Assembly (NCBI RefSeq): GCF_004348825.1
Contig: NZ_SMJU01000007.1
Location: 1-64,000 of the forward strand
Source: Arundinibacter roseus
Lineage (GTDB): Bacteria > Bacteroidota > Bacteroidia > Cytophagales > Spirosomataceae
DNA length: 64,000 nt
Direction: 5' to 3'
Each line of letters opens with the position of its first letter. Positions within the stretch are counted from its first letter, which is position 1. A program made the position numbers and the translations under genes. Positions 49,005-58,042 of the stretch are shown here, piece by piece. The notes under the pieces were generated by a model. It did no database searches. It was not told the DNA's origin and saw nothing but the letters and a program-made list of their open reading frames with translations.

Positions 49005-49165
49005 AAAGAAAGGATTTCAAAAAGCTGACACCGGTGGAGCAGGCAGCGCTCCGGGAGCTGATCGCCAACCAACCAAACGCCCTGGGCGGCGTACATCGGG
49101 AAAAGAAAAAAGGATATACCGATCTCCCGTTGTTTTTCAAGGACGATCAGACTAAACTGTTCTGA
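49001..49165 (+). CDS. 54-residue basic protein
   Basis: A small charged protein (MKRKDFKKLTPVEQAALREL start), coupled by ATGA to the preceding peptide and followed by a strong terminator. Helical N-terminal half, no recognised family. Confidence 0.45.
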   Translation: MKRKDFKKLTPVEQAALRELIANQPNALGGVHREKKKGYTDLPLFFKDDQTKLF

Positions 49166-49172
49166 AATAACA

Positions 49173-49199
49173 AAAGCCCGCCTTGGGAGCGGGCTTTCA
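49173..49199 (+). terminator. Terminator after the small gene pair
   Basis: AAAGCCCGC (49173-49181) pairs with GCGGGCTTT (49189-49197) across 7 bases. The T-tract is short. Confidence 0.75.
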
Positions 49200-49236
49200 G
49201 TCAATCAGTAATTAAACTAACTAACCTCAATTAAGC

Positions 49237-49425
49237 ATGTCAAAGGTAGCGCAAAAAATCACAAAAAGGAAGGTCGGCTCGAAATACTGCCGCAGAATTA
49301 GAAACAGAGCGGTATGGGCCCCATCGCTAAATCTTGCCGGGATCTGGATGCGGGATGCAGGGTTCAAGATCGGTGAGCGAGTAGATGTAATAGTAGTTAA
49401 GGGCAAGATAATCATTCAGAACTAA
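49237..49425 (+). CDS. SymE-like protein
   Basis: A 62-residue protein whose C-terminal 35 residues fit the SymE fold: PSLNLAGIWMRDAGFKIGERV, then VDVIVVKGKIII. SymE of Escherichia coli is an SOS-induced, AbrB-fold toxin, and related proteins are scattered in phages and RM loci. No antisense antitoxin RNA could be recognised. The start follows CTCAATTAAGC. The final base overlaps the start of the next gene. Confidence 0.7.
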   Translation: MSKVAQKITKRKVGSKYCRRIRNRAVWAPSLNLAGIWMRDAGFKIGERVDVIVVKGKIIIQN

Positions 49426-49994
49426 TGGGAAAGTACGACATAACGACACAAAACGAATACGATTTCTTTGAGGTCAGCTCGGCAATGCAAAAGTGCATCC
49501 GCAGGGGAATGGAGGAAGAAGCTCTCTATTGGGCGGTGGAGCTCTACAATTCTGGATACAGCGAATATGTATGGAAGCGGCTCCGGATCATGAGCAGTGA
49601 GGATGTTGGGTTGGCGCATCCATCCATTTCATCAGAGATTTGGGCGCTTTACTGCATGTTTAAGGAACAGGCAAAGAAGAAGGAGGATAAGAACGAGCCG
49701 CAGCGCCTGTTTCTCACGCATGCGGTTTTCATCCTTGCCCGATCGCGCAAGAGCCGGCTAATTGATTGGGCGCTGCTCTGGGCATGGATCACGCATAAGT
49801 TTCGTAGGCTCGAAATCCCTGATTTTGCCTACGACAAGCACAACGAACGTGGTCGGCAGCAAAAACGTGGATGGGGTCACTTCTTTCGGGAAGGCACTCA
49901 ATTGGAAAACCCGGCAGACGTCTGGAAGGAAGATGAGTATCGACGTCGGGCGATGAAGGCGATTGAAGATCCGGAGGGGATGGGTTTGTTTTAA
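49425..49994 (+). CDS. RarA/MgsA C-terminal-like protein
   Basis: A 189-residue helical protein resembling the C-terminal oligomerisation domain of RarA (MgsA) AAA+ ATPases: SSAMQKCIRRGMEEEALYWA, then RLRIMSSEDVGLAHP near residues 45-60. The AAA+ ATPase half is absent, so it is a stand-alone domain, a form seen in other phages. It may interfere with or recruit host replication-repair proteins. Position just before the terminase genes. Confidence 0.65.
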   Translation: MGKYDITTQNEYDFFEVSSAMQKCIRRGMEEEALYWAVELYNSGYSEYVWKRLRIMSSEDVGLAHPSISSEIWALYCMFKEQAKKKEDKNEPQRLFLTHAVFILARSRKSRLIDWALLWAWITHKFRRLEIPDFAYDKHNERGRQQKRGWGHFFREGTQLENPADVWKEDEYRRRAMKAIEDPEGMGLF

Positions 49995-50001
49995 CTAAAA
50001 G

Positions 50002-50051
50002 TGTCCTATTGTGAGTGAAAGTCACGGTGCATTTTGCATCGTGACTTTTTT
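50002..50051 (+). promoter_or_regulatory. TGTCCT element overlapping a terminator before the terminase operon
   Basis: TGTCCT at 50002-50007 has a weak -7 match (TTTTGCAT) 24 bases later. The -7 position lies within a strong hairpin, GTCACGGTGCA (50021-50031) and TGCATCGTGAC (50035-50045), followed by TTTTTT. The hairpin is a clear terminator; the promoter reading is uncertain. Confidence 0.5.
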
Positions 50052-50061
50052 GCTATTAGCT

Positions 50062-50604
50062 ATGAATGAATTAGAAAAAATGCCTCCTGGGGACTTCCTG
50101 CCCGAAAAAGGCAAACACAAGCTCGACAAGTTCAAGGACCATCTTGTTGCTCAGGTGCCACTATCTGCCAGGGATCAGGAGTATTTTGAAAAAATGAAAA
50201 AAGCCTGGTCGTGGGCGACAAAGATGTTCTCGCCACAAAAAGTAGTCGAGATGCTGCACAACGAGTATGGCCACGAGAAAACCCACGCCTATCAGATTCT
50301 TCGGGATAGTTATGCGCTGTGGGGTGATGCCTATGACCTGGACAAAAAAGGAGCGGCAAAGGTACTCGTCGAGTCTGCGTATGTTGCCCTGCAAATTGCA
50401 GTACGTGACAAAAACGGTGAACTGATCCTAAAAGCGGTCAAGGAGCTGCGCGAGCTCCAACAAATTGATAAGCTCGAAACAGCGATTTCTCCTGAGCAGG
50501 CCATGCCGCCAGGTACGCGAGTGTATGTCTTTACTGCCCCCACGCAAAATGAGGGTACTGGTTCTGGAAAGGAGGTGGAAGATGGGGAATATAGTGTTGA
50601 ATAG
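50062..50604 (+). CDS. Terminase small subunit-like protein
   Basis: A 180-residue helical protein directly upstream of the large terminase. It has a helix-turn-helix-like region (SPQKVVEMLHNEYGHEKTHAY near 55-75), as expected for DNA recognition by a terminase small subunit. The assignment rests on context and this motif. The start follows CTATTAGCT, the same leader as the capsid gene. It overlaps the large-subunit gene by 23 bases. Confidence 0.65.
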   Translation: MNELEKMPPGDFLPEKGKHKLDKFKDHLVAQVPLSARDQEYFEKMKKAWSWATKMFSPQKVVEMLHNEYGHEKTHAYQILRDSYALWGDAYDLDKKGAAKVLVESAYVALQIAVRDKNGELILKAVKELRELQQIDKLETAISPEQAMPPGTRVYVFTAPTQNEGTGSGKEVEDGEYSVE

Positions 50605-52171
50605 TCGAGAGATACAGATCAACGTCAATCCTGCGCAGGGTCGGTTTCTTCATGCTTTGATGGAGAATGAAGCCGATTTTGAGAAAAACGGCAAAATGTA
50701 TCAGACTGGTTTTCGAGCAACTTTCAACGGTGGGCGTGGATCCGGAAAAACCAATGTGCTAATGAAATTGCTGGCGGAAGTGGCATTTGCCCTGCCTCGA
50801 TCTAAGGTTGGGCTTGCCTCCATGACCTATCGACACGTGCAAGACGTTGTACTTTCACAGAGCCGAAAGGTTTTCGAGGACTATGGCTTGTACGAATATG
50901 ACCCCAAGGTTCGCCCATGGGGTCACTACACACTCAACCGCCGACCGCCCGAAACTTGGTGGCATCCCTACGAAGGGATTAATACGTACGAAAACTGTAT
51001 CTGCTTCAAGAACGGATGTACGATCGTATTTCTTTCCGCCGATCGCCCGGACACAGCACGTGGATTGAACCTCGATGTGCTGCTAATGGACGAGAGCTTT
51101 AAGTTGAAAGAGGACTTCTATAATACCGTATTGCGTAAAACGGTACGAGCTAACAAGTATTTGTATGCGGATCCACGTCCGCACAGGAAAGGTTTCAACC
51201 ATCCACTTCATTGGCTCATTGCCGATTTCACGTCCGCAGCATGGACCCCTGAACAGCAGTGGATCTACCGCACCGAGGAGCTCATGAAGAAAGACCCGAA
51301 GCGCTACTATTTTCAGGAAGCGACTGCCTACGATAACCTCGATAATTTACCAGGGAACTTCATCGAAACAGAACGTGAATCCTGCGCAGACGAAATGACC
51401 TTTGAGGTCGAGATCCTGAACCGGCGCGTGATCAGGCTGAACAACGCCTATTATCCATCGCTAAGTACGAGCCGTCACACTTACAATGAAATGTACGACT
51501 ATCAGTTCGATGACAAGTCTCGACTGTATGTTCACAAGCGTATCGACTATGATGAAAACAAGCCCCTCGAAATCAGCTGCGATTTTAACGCACGGTTTAC
51601 CTGTATGGTTATTGCTCAGGAGTTTCCGAGCGAGCTGCGTTTCATAGATAATATCTTTGTCAAGCGTGCCAATACTACCCTGGTTGAAGAAATGGCTACT
51701 ATATTCTGTACCAGGTACAAGGCCCACAAAAAGAGGGTGCTGTTTTTATACGGTGATAGTTCTGGAAAGAAGGGTGATCCTGGTAGAACTACTACCCACT
51801 ATCAACAACTAATCCAAGTACTTAGAAATAATGGGTGGTCGATTAAGGACTGCGTACAACAATCCTACCCTCCTTACAAAATACGCTACCGTGTAGTGAA
51901 TACTATCCTATCTGAATCTAAGCCCTCTATACCTCGTATACGTATCAACGAGATAGAGTGTAAGTCACTACTCATTAGCCTCCAGCATGCACCAATCATT
52001 AGTGACAACTTCGAGAAAGACAAACGTTCAGAGAACAATGAAAAGCTTGATCAGCAATATGCAACACACTTAAGCGATGCATTCGATTACATTGTATTCA
52101 AGAAGTTCTCACGTATTGTCCCAATCACAAGCTCAGGATCAAGGCGCATGAGAACATCCAATGCCGCTTAA
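50582..52171 (+). CDS. Terminase large subunit
   Basis: A 529-residue packaging ATPase-nuclease. Walker A is GGRGSGKT at residues 50-57, and Walker B is VLLMDES with Asp at 170. The RNase H-like nuclease half begins near ISCDFNARF (about 330), has YGDSSG near 390, and a final Asp in HLSDAFDYIVFK (about 503). The ATG at 50582 has a good GGAGG upstream, which is unusual here and supports the start. The C-terminal end RRMRTSNA recurs in frame just after the stop (see the repeat at 52138). Confidence 0.85.
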   Translation: MGNIVLNSREIQINVNPAQGRFLHALMENEADFEKNGKMYQTGFRATFNGGRGSGKTNVLMKLLAEVAFALPRSKVGLASMTYRHVQDVVLSQSRKVFEDYGLYEYDPKVRPWGHYTLNRRPPETWWHPYEGINTYENCICFKNGCTIVFLSADRPDTARGLNLDVLLMDESFKLKEDFYNTVLRKTVRANKYLYADPRPHRKGFNHPLHWLIADFTSAAWTPEQQWIYRTEELMKKDPKRYYFQEATAYDNLDNLPGNFIETERESCADEMTFEVEILNRRVIRLNNAYYPSLSTSRHTYNEMYDYQFDDKSRLYVHKRIDYDENKPLEISCDFNARFTCMVIAQEFPSELRFIDNIFVKRANTTLVEEMATIFCTRYKAHKKRVLFLYGDSSGKKGDPGRTTTHYQQLIQVLRNNGWSIKDCVQQSYPPYKIRYRVVNTILSESKPSIPRIRINEIECKSLLISLQHAPIISDNFEKDKRSENNEKLDQQYATHLSDAFDYIVFKKFSRIVPITSSGSRRMRTSNAA

Positions 52172-52220
52172 CAAACTAAAAGTTTCTCATCAAGGCGCAT
52201 GAAGACATCCAACGCCTCTT
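52138..52220 (+). repeat. Direct repeat of the terminase 3' end
   Basis: Thirty-two bases starting ATCAAGGCGCATGA at 52138-52169 recur at 52189-52220 with four differences. The second copy is in the same reading frame, 51 bases later, and ends in TGA. Reading through the terminase TAA would add 16 residues ending RRMKTSNAS. Confidence 0.75.
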
Positions 52221-52233
52221 GACTTCACATTTA

Positions 52234-52270
52234 GAAATCCGAAACGATCCATTGTTTCGGATTTCAATTT
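52234..52270 (+). terminator. Terminator after the terminase gene
   Basis: GAAATCCGAAAC (52234-52245) pairs perfectly with GTTTCGGATTTC (52254-52265) across 8 bases. Moderately T-rich sequence follows. Confidence 0.75.
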
Positions 52271-52577
52271 AAATCCGAAAATTTCAATTTTTTGAATTTT
52301 TTGAATTTTGATCGACACGACTATTGCCACAAACCACGAATCGAATAAGTCATTGACGATCAAGCCGAAAACGAGCCTGCATATATTCACAAAAACGATT
52401 TGGCAATTGCCTTTTCGATATAGGGCGGGCAACCCCTTTAAAGGGAAGCGGAATGTTAAAGCCGTTTTTCGGAGCTAACTGCCTGAAAGTCAAAATTGAG
52501 AGTCTTGGAAACAGCGGAATGGCGTTTCTGTGAAAAATCGTCCTACTGGATTAGGGTTGATTGAGCGAATTTTCAGC
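52271..52577. other. Gap between terminase and portal operons
   Basis: No gene is well supported. It contains repeated AATTTTTTGAATTTT near 52282-52310 and CGTCCT at 52539-52544, the latter inside AAAAATCGTCCTA (52533), which resembles the four repeats at 37262. A promoter for the portal operon probably lies here. Confidence 0.35.
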
Positions 52578-52883
52578 ATGGGAACAATATACATACGTGA
52601 CGTTCGGCGGCAGGTAGACCTGTTGACGAAGTTTGGAGACCAGACCTTTTCGATCACCTACCGGAAAAAGGACGGGAGCTACGGTGAGAAGAAAAATTGC
52701 AGAAACAGGTCCGCAGATGTGAAGCACCAAAAGTCGGATCTGCTTAGCATTCGGCAGGCGAGCCGTCGCGCTGGATACTTGCGTTTTGAGTTTCGCGACC
52801 AGGGCGGGCGGTGGCTGAAACGGGAGATCCTGTTTTGCCTACTGGTAAGTTTTAACGGCCACATAATTGACCACAATTTCTAA
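52578..52883 (+). CDS. Small basic protein before the portal gene
   Basis: A 101-residue basic protein (MGTIYIRDVRRQVDLL start) with no recognised family. An in-frame ATG at 52530 would add 16 residues and would place the AAAAATCGTCCTA element inside the gene, so I prefer 52578. It ends 6 bases before the portal gene and is probably cotranscribed with it. Confidence 0.5.
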   Translation: MGTIYIRDVRRQVDLLTKFGDQTFSITYRKKDGSYGEKKNCRNRSADVKHQKSDLLSIRQASRRAGYLRFEFRDQGGRWLKREILFCLLVSFNGHIIDHNF

Positions 52884-52889
52884 TTCTAT

Positions 52890-54260
52890 ATGGCGATCGA
52901 AAAAATTAAAGTTGGTACGCGCAGAATCGCAATGACGAAGCATGCCGACGCTGGGCAACGTGACACGACCGGTGTGAAACCCGGCACGGAGCGCACCGTG
53001 AATGTTGACAAGAAAAGCTACATCTATTACCCGTGGGGTGACAATAATATATTGCCCAACGAACGGGTAAAGTTGCTCCGGAGCAATGGCGATGCGCAGA
53101 ACCTGGTACAAGCTCGAATCGATTTTTTGTACGGTGGTGGTTTTGGTTTCTTCAAGCACGTGAAAAAGGATAACATCATTATCCGGGAGCCATTCACAAA
53201 CGATGCAATTGAAGAATACATTGATGCCTACAATGTGCCTGATTTGAGTGAGGTAATTGATCGGGCGTTAACCTCCATTGTCGAAACGGGTAATGCATTT
53301 ATCCGGAGAAATGTAGTTGAAGATTTGCCGATATATTCCGTGAAAGATTCTCTTATCATGCGGGCAACCCTTGCTGATCCGATCGTGAAAACGTATTTGC
53401 TCTGTCCGGATTGGACGGATCAGGATGCGATGGATAAGCATACCTCGGTTATGCCTGCCTACAATCCTGAAAGTACGGACGTTATGGACTCCATTGTTCA
53501 CCTACGCCCATACCAAAGCGGCCAACCCTACTACGGGTATGCGCAGTATTGGGGTGATCAATCCGTTCACTGGATTGAGGTCATGAACTACATTGCCAGC
53601 TCGATGATTGGCACGGTGAAGCACAACAAGAACCTTGCCCACGTGGTCCGGGTAGCGAGCAGGTACTTCGATGAAATGGCGGCAAGTGCTTCGCTGGATG
53701 ATACGACCTCCGACGAACCGGAAGATTTCGAGAAGCAGAAAGACAAGGCCCGCGACGAATTTTACAAGTCAATTGAAAATATCTTTTCTGAGAAAAACGA
53801 CACCGGCCCCCGATTGATTTTCGACGAATGCGACCTCACGCCTGACGGCAAACTTTCCGGATTCATCCAATTTGAAGAAATTAAGCGATCGCTTAATGCG
53901 AAGGAGCTGAATGAAGCCTATCAGCTTGCGTTACTTGCGTTTTCAAACGCCTCCCGAATGCTGCCAAGTTTGGCCGGCGTCTCAGACGGCAAGATGCTCG
54001 GCGGCTCCGGATCAGAACTGAAAGTGGCTGCCAACTTCCAGCAACACTTCCGCACCGCACGGGAAAGAAAGCTGATCACCGGGTTATTCAACAGCGATGT
54101 GAAGAAAGCATTGAAGCTCCCGAAAGATGTGTATGCTGGTTTTCATGACATTCTCTTGGTCTCCGACGACAAAAACCCCGCTGGCGTTGAGCAGAAAAAA
54201 ACATCTGGACTGAAACAGGAAACAGGCGACAAAGCCGAAGAAACCGACACAGAAAAATGA
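52890..54260 (+). CDS. Portal protein
   Basis: A 456-residue protein of the size and position of a portal (head-tail connector), downstream of the terminase. Supporting features are an N-terminal YYPWGDNNILPNERVKLL block, the helical stem around residues 250-330, and a charged C-terminal tail (ETGDKAEETDTE). Portal identity is inferred from context and general architecture. It overlaps the next gene by 4 bases. Confidence 0.65.
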   Translation: MAIEKIKVGTRRIAMTKHADAGQRDTTGVKPGTERTVNVDKKSYIYYPWGDNNILPNERVKLLRSNGDAQNLVQARIDFLYGGGFGFFKHVKKDNIIIREPFTNDAIEEYIDAYNVPDLSEVIDRALTSIVETGNAFIRRNVVEDLPIYSVKDSLIMRATLADPIVKTYLLCPDWTDQDAMDKHTSVMPAYNPESTDVMDSIVHLRPYQSGQPYYGYAQYWGDQSVHWIEVMNYIASSMIGTVKHNKNLAHVVRVASRYFDEMAASASLDDTTSDEPEDFEKQKDKARDEFYKSIENIFSEKNDTGPRLIFDECDLTPDGKLSGFIQFEEIKRSLNAKELNEAYQLALLAFSNASRMLPSLAGVSDGKMLGGSGSELKVAANFQQHFRTARERKLITGLFNSDVKKALKLPKDVYAGFHDILLVSDDKNPAGVEQKKTSGLKQETGDKAEETDTEK

Positions 54261-55240
54261 TACTGAAAGGCGTACAAGATCTTACGAAATACTTAGGCCG
54301 GGCCGTGATGAATGCCACGACCGACGAATTCCTTGCCCCCTACATTCAGATGGCGCAGGATGGAGAACTGACGCGTGCGGTAGGAGCTGAGCTCGTGGCC
54401 GAAATTGATACGCAGTACAACGCAGAAAATCTTTCTGACGAAAATGAGGGACTGCTTATATACATGCAGAAGGTAGTTGCCTGGTATGCGTACCTGCACT
54501 ATCTACCGTTTTCGATCGGTAATGACGGTGACAACGGTTTGCAGGAAATGAGCACCGAAAGCACGGCCCCCGTCCGAATTGGCGTGTTGGATAAGCGACT
54601 ACGGGAAACGGAACGCAATGCCATTGAAGCATTGGAAAATCTGCTGGTTTACCTGGAAAGTTTTGATTCCGATACGTACAAAGATTCGCCGACCGCAAAG
54701 GCATCCCGTACCATGTTTGTTCCTTCGGCTACGGCTATGAGTGAATTTCTTCCGCAGATTGACCGGAACTACCGGCTGTACGTGAACATTCGCCCGTATA
54801 TCGTTTTGGCCGAGTTGGATTATATCCTACCGCGTTTGGGACAGGAGCAATACGACCAACTGAAAGAAGCTTTGCTTGAATCAACAGCCACAGATCCTGA
54901 AAAAAAACTACTTCGGCTCATTGCCCGTGCCCTGGCTCATACCGCCTACTGGATGGCGCTGCCTAATCTGCAATTTGCGCTGTTATCGTCTGGTAGCATA
55001 CGGGTGCTGTCTGATTTTGATGGCATCTATAACCGCAAAAATGCTCCGGAACAAACTGTTGCATACCTGATCGAACAGGCCGAAACCGACTCCAAGAAGC
55101 ATCTGAACGCCCTGGTTAATTTTCTCCGGAAAAACCTAACCACCTACCCGCTTTATGCGGCAAGTAGTGCCGCTGGCAAGGAACAAACTAACCGGCTGCC
55201 AGACAATTCCAAGTACAACAAAGTTTTCCGGATGAAATGA
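54257..55240 (+). CDS. Virion protein, DUF6712-like
   Basis: A 327-residue mostly helical protein coupled to the portal gene by ATGA. Its long helices and the arrangement VQDLTKYLGRAVMNATTDEF near the start resemble DUF6712 proteins of Bacteroidota phages, a head-tail connector-like group. The family match is by memory and should be treated as tentative. It ends with NKVFRMK, one base before the DUF5977 gene. Confidence 0.55.
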   Translation: MILKGVQDLTKYLGRAVMNATTDEFLAPYIQMAQDGELTRAVGAELVAEIDTQYNAENLSDENEGLLIYMQKVVAWYAYLHYLPFSIGNDGDNGLQEMSTESTAPVRIGVLDKRLRETERNAIEALENLLVYLESFDSDTYKDSPTAKASRTMFVPSATAMSEFLPQIDRNYRLYVNIRPYIVLAELDYILPRLGQEQYDQLKEALLESTATDPEKKLLRLIARALAHTAYWMALPNLQFALLSSGSIRVLSDFDGIYNRKNAPEQTVAYLIEQAETDSKKHLNALVNFLRKNLTTYPLYAASSAAGKEQTNRLPDNSKYNKVFRMK

Positions 55241-55241
55241 T

Positions 55242-57227
55242 ATGGACTATCTAGCAACCATTACCCACCAAAAATTAGTACTTGCCCGAAACCCGGTCGT
55301 GATTGGCATGGAGCCGGTTGTATTGGCAGAAGGTCTCAGCCGGGTAGATCTGCTGTACATCTGTGAGCTATTCATGCAGGAAGGCTTTCAGGCTGCCGGG
55401 TTCGGCTCCACTTCGGTCCACGAAGCTAATGAAGAACCTCCTACGGACGATTCTCCTTTTTCTGCCGGTGCCTATTTCGAGATTCAAACCCGTCTCGACG
55501 ACATGCTTTCGGCAGAGCCGCCGCCTTTCGATGCCAGCAAAATCCTTGTGTGTGCAGGCAATACCCGTCAGTTTTTTGTACGGAAAAGCCGGTTCAATGG
55601 CGACGATCTGCTAGACACCGAAGACGAAACCTCCGAGTGGGCGATCAAGGCCGGAATCTCCGAGCGTGATTATGATACCTACGGCGGTCTGTTTTTCACG
55701 CGCCACATTGCCGAAGGCCGGCGCTTCCTGACTTGGCAGCCGAACAATAAGCTTGTCCGGACGGATCAGCCGGAATGGCTTTACTTCCTCACGAACTTTT
55801 CACCCGCACCGGAGCAGCTGCATGTTCGGGTAGATTGCCTTTACGAGGACAGTACCCGTGAAACCTACACGGCCCTGACAATGGAGGATATTTCGTACAT
55901 GACCGTCTACGGTATTCCGGTTTCTATGCAGGCACTTGGTTTGCTCGACCGGGAGAAAACCGTGGTACGCTATGACGTGTGGTTATCGAACGAAAACACG
56001 GAACGCATTTCCGAAATCCGCAGCTACCAGGTATGGACCGAATACTTCGAGACCGTCCGGTACTTGCTCTTTCAAAACGGCCTCGGTGGTTACGACACCC
56101 TGCCGTTTGTTGGTTTGTCGGTCGAGAGCATGAAAGTTTCCCGTCAGATCCTGTCACGTTTTGTGGGGCATGATTACCTGCCAACCGTGAGCGAAGAAAT
56201 AATTAACGAGGTCACCGGCGATCGGCAGATCACGCTATCAACGGGCAACCGGCTACGAGCTGAGCACCGAACGTATTTTGAGGATATGTTGCTGTCGCAG
56301 GAATTCCGGATTGCCGACAACGGCGAGTGGATTCCGGTTGTGCCGGCTTTCGATACGCTCACCACCGAGAACATTGCCGAATGGCCGATCGACCGGACGC
56401 TAACGTTCCGATACACCAACCCTTTCAGCCGATTTAGCAAGCTTCCCAAAATCGCAAAAGACGATCGGCCTACGGGTTGGCGCGACTGGATCACCTCCTG
56501 TGAGCTGGGCGCGAATGGTCTGCGTACAGGCCGACGTATTGTGAATGCTCTCGTAAAATACTATTTGGATAGTGGCGAAAATGTACGCCCTCTCGTTACT
56601 TCGGTTAATGCTCCCGGAGCCGATGGATACATTCCGCCCTGGGAAACGGAAGATTGCGATTTGGAAACAACGCCTTTCTTTTCGGAGGAAGTGGTGTATG
56701 TATCGCAAAAGAAAAAGTCTGGTTGTTCGGTTGGATTCATCGGAGGTTCCTGGAATATAACCATTGCAGCCGAAAGTTACGGTTCTGAAATCAGTCAGGC
56801 AGATGCAAACGCTAAGGCGCTTGCTGCCGCATTGGCTATGGATACTCAGGCAAATGCAGATACGAACGCCGTTTGTATTTCTACTACACCTATTCCCCTT
56901 TCTTTGGTACAGGTCGTTTCCGGACCGGTTAGTTATATCTATTACCCTTCCATCCAGGTACTGGCAAATTCTGTTTCTAAAATACCTGCACGAGACCCCT
57001 TTACAGCAAAGGTTTTTGCTGCTAGTCCGATGGACGCCGGTGTTTATAATATCGACCTGAAACTAACCTACATCATATTTATTTCGCGCCGGCCGGTGAT
57101 TATCACGATCCCTTCCAAGGGCCTGACTTCGCCGGTACTGAACAAACCCCAAACCTACCGATTTGCCAACGTAGCCATAAATTGGGAAGATCCTGAAATA
57201 GAAATTATCGTAACCGAAGCACCATGA
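55242..57227 (+). CDS. Virion protein with DUF5977 repeats (prophage B)
   Basis: A 661-residue homologue of the 4791 gene of prophage A, with the same MDYLATIT start, YDVWLSNENTERISE-like middle, FRYTNPFSRFSKLP block and a DUF5977-type region (ISQADANAKALAAAL near 525). The C-terminal domain LTSPVLNKPQTYRFANVAI matches LSSPVLNGNQTFRFANVPV of the homologue. Tail or baseplate role inferred. In B it is first of the four module genes, while in A it is third. Confidence 0.65.
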   Translation: MDYLATITHQKLVLARNPVVIGMEPVVLAEGLSRVDLLYICELFMQEGFQAAGFGSTSVHEANEEPPTDDSPFSAGAYFEIQTRLDDMLSAEPPPFDASKILVCAGNTRQFFVRKSRFNGDDLLDTEDETSEWAIKAGISERDYDTYGGLFFTRHIAEGRRFLTWQPNNKLVRTDQPEWLYFLTNFSPAPEQLHVRVDCLYEDSTRETYTALTMEDISYMTVYGIPVSMQALGLLDREKTVVRYDVWLSNENTERISEIRSYQVWTEYFETVRYLLFQNGLGGYDTLPFVGLSVESMKVSRQILSRFVGHDYLPTVSEEIINEVTGDRQITLSTGNRLRAEHRTYFEDMLLSQEFRIADNGEWIPVVPAFDTLTTENIAEWPIDRTLTFRYTNPFSRFSKLPKIAKDDRPTGWRDWITSCELGANGLRTGRRIVNALVKYYLDSGENVRPLVTSVNAPGADGYIPPWETEDCDLETTPFFSEEVVYVSQKKKSGCSVGFIGGSWNITIAAESYGSEISQADANAKALAAALAMDTQANADTNAVCISTTPIPLSLVQVVSGPVSYIYYPSIQVLANSVSKIPARDPFTAKVFAASPMDAGVYNIDLKLTYIIFISRRPVIITIPSKGLTSPVLNKPQTYRFANVAINWEDPEIEIIVTEAP

Positions 57228-58042
57228 ACCTGATTCGATACAGAAACAAAACCTACAAAGCGCCTGAGCGCTGGGAAGAATGCTCCCTCGAACAGTGGGG
57301 CGCACTCGTTGCCTTTGGCCGGGTGCCCGCCGAAGACCGAACGCCCGACATGCAGGTACTTGCTGCGCAAATGTGGCTCCAAGTTCCTGCCGACGAATGG
57401 GAAAAGTGGCAGCTGGATCTGTTACAATGGGAAGCTTTGCAAAAAGCCTTTGATTGGATATGGACACCTCCTACGGCCCGGCCTTGTGAGCATTTCTTAC
57501 ACATGGACGAGAAATATTACGTTTTTGGCCCCAACTTCGAGGACACCAAGGCGCTGGAACTTAGCCTGGCGCTGATGGACTACGTTGCTTTCTCTGACCC
57601 CGACGAACCGGACCTGACCGCCTACGAGCGTATATTGGCCACGCTTTGCCGCCCGGAGCGGAAAGATTTGTTTCACTTTCGTGAGTCGGACGAGTGGGAC
57701 GGTGACCTGCGGGAGCTGTACAACGAAGCCCGCACTGCCGACCGCGCAATCGCTCTCAGCTCGCTTAGCGAAATGTCGAAGCTCGCTCTGTTCGATTATT
57801 TCGAGCGATCGGCAAAAGCCTTCCTGACACAATACGAGCAGGTTTTTGGCGGCTCCGGCACACTCGAACCCCGCTACCCGGACGGGCGTGGCTGGATCAT
57901 GCTACTGAAAAATATCGCGAAGGAAGGGCACTTCGGAAACTTCGATATGGTCTGCAAACAGCCCGCGCACCTGGTTTGGGCTAGTATGCTCGACGATGTG
58001 CTTCACAATCAGGAACTAATTAACGACTCTGAAAATGCCTAA
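57224..58042 (+). CDS. Tail-module protein, paralogue of the gene at 3455
   Basis: A 272-residue helical protein rich in Trp in its first third. It aligns with the prophage A protein at 3455, ending in the shared GNFDMVC block. No named family. Overlaps of 4 and 8 bases with its neighbours show tight coupling in the tail operon. Confidence 0.6.
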   Translation: MNLIRYRNKTYKAPERWEECSLEQWGALVAFGRVPAEDRTPDMQVLAAQMWLQVPADEWEKWQLDLLQWEALQKAFDWIWTPPTARPCEHFLHMDEKYYVFGPNFEDTKALELSLALMDYVAFSDPDEPDLTAYERILATLCRPERKDLFHFRESDEWDGDLRELYNEARTADRAIALSSLSEMSKLALFDYFERSAKAFLTQYEQVFGGSGTLEPRYPDGRGWIMLLKNIAKEGHFGNFDMVCKQPAHLVWASMLDDVLHNQELINDSENA

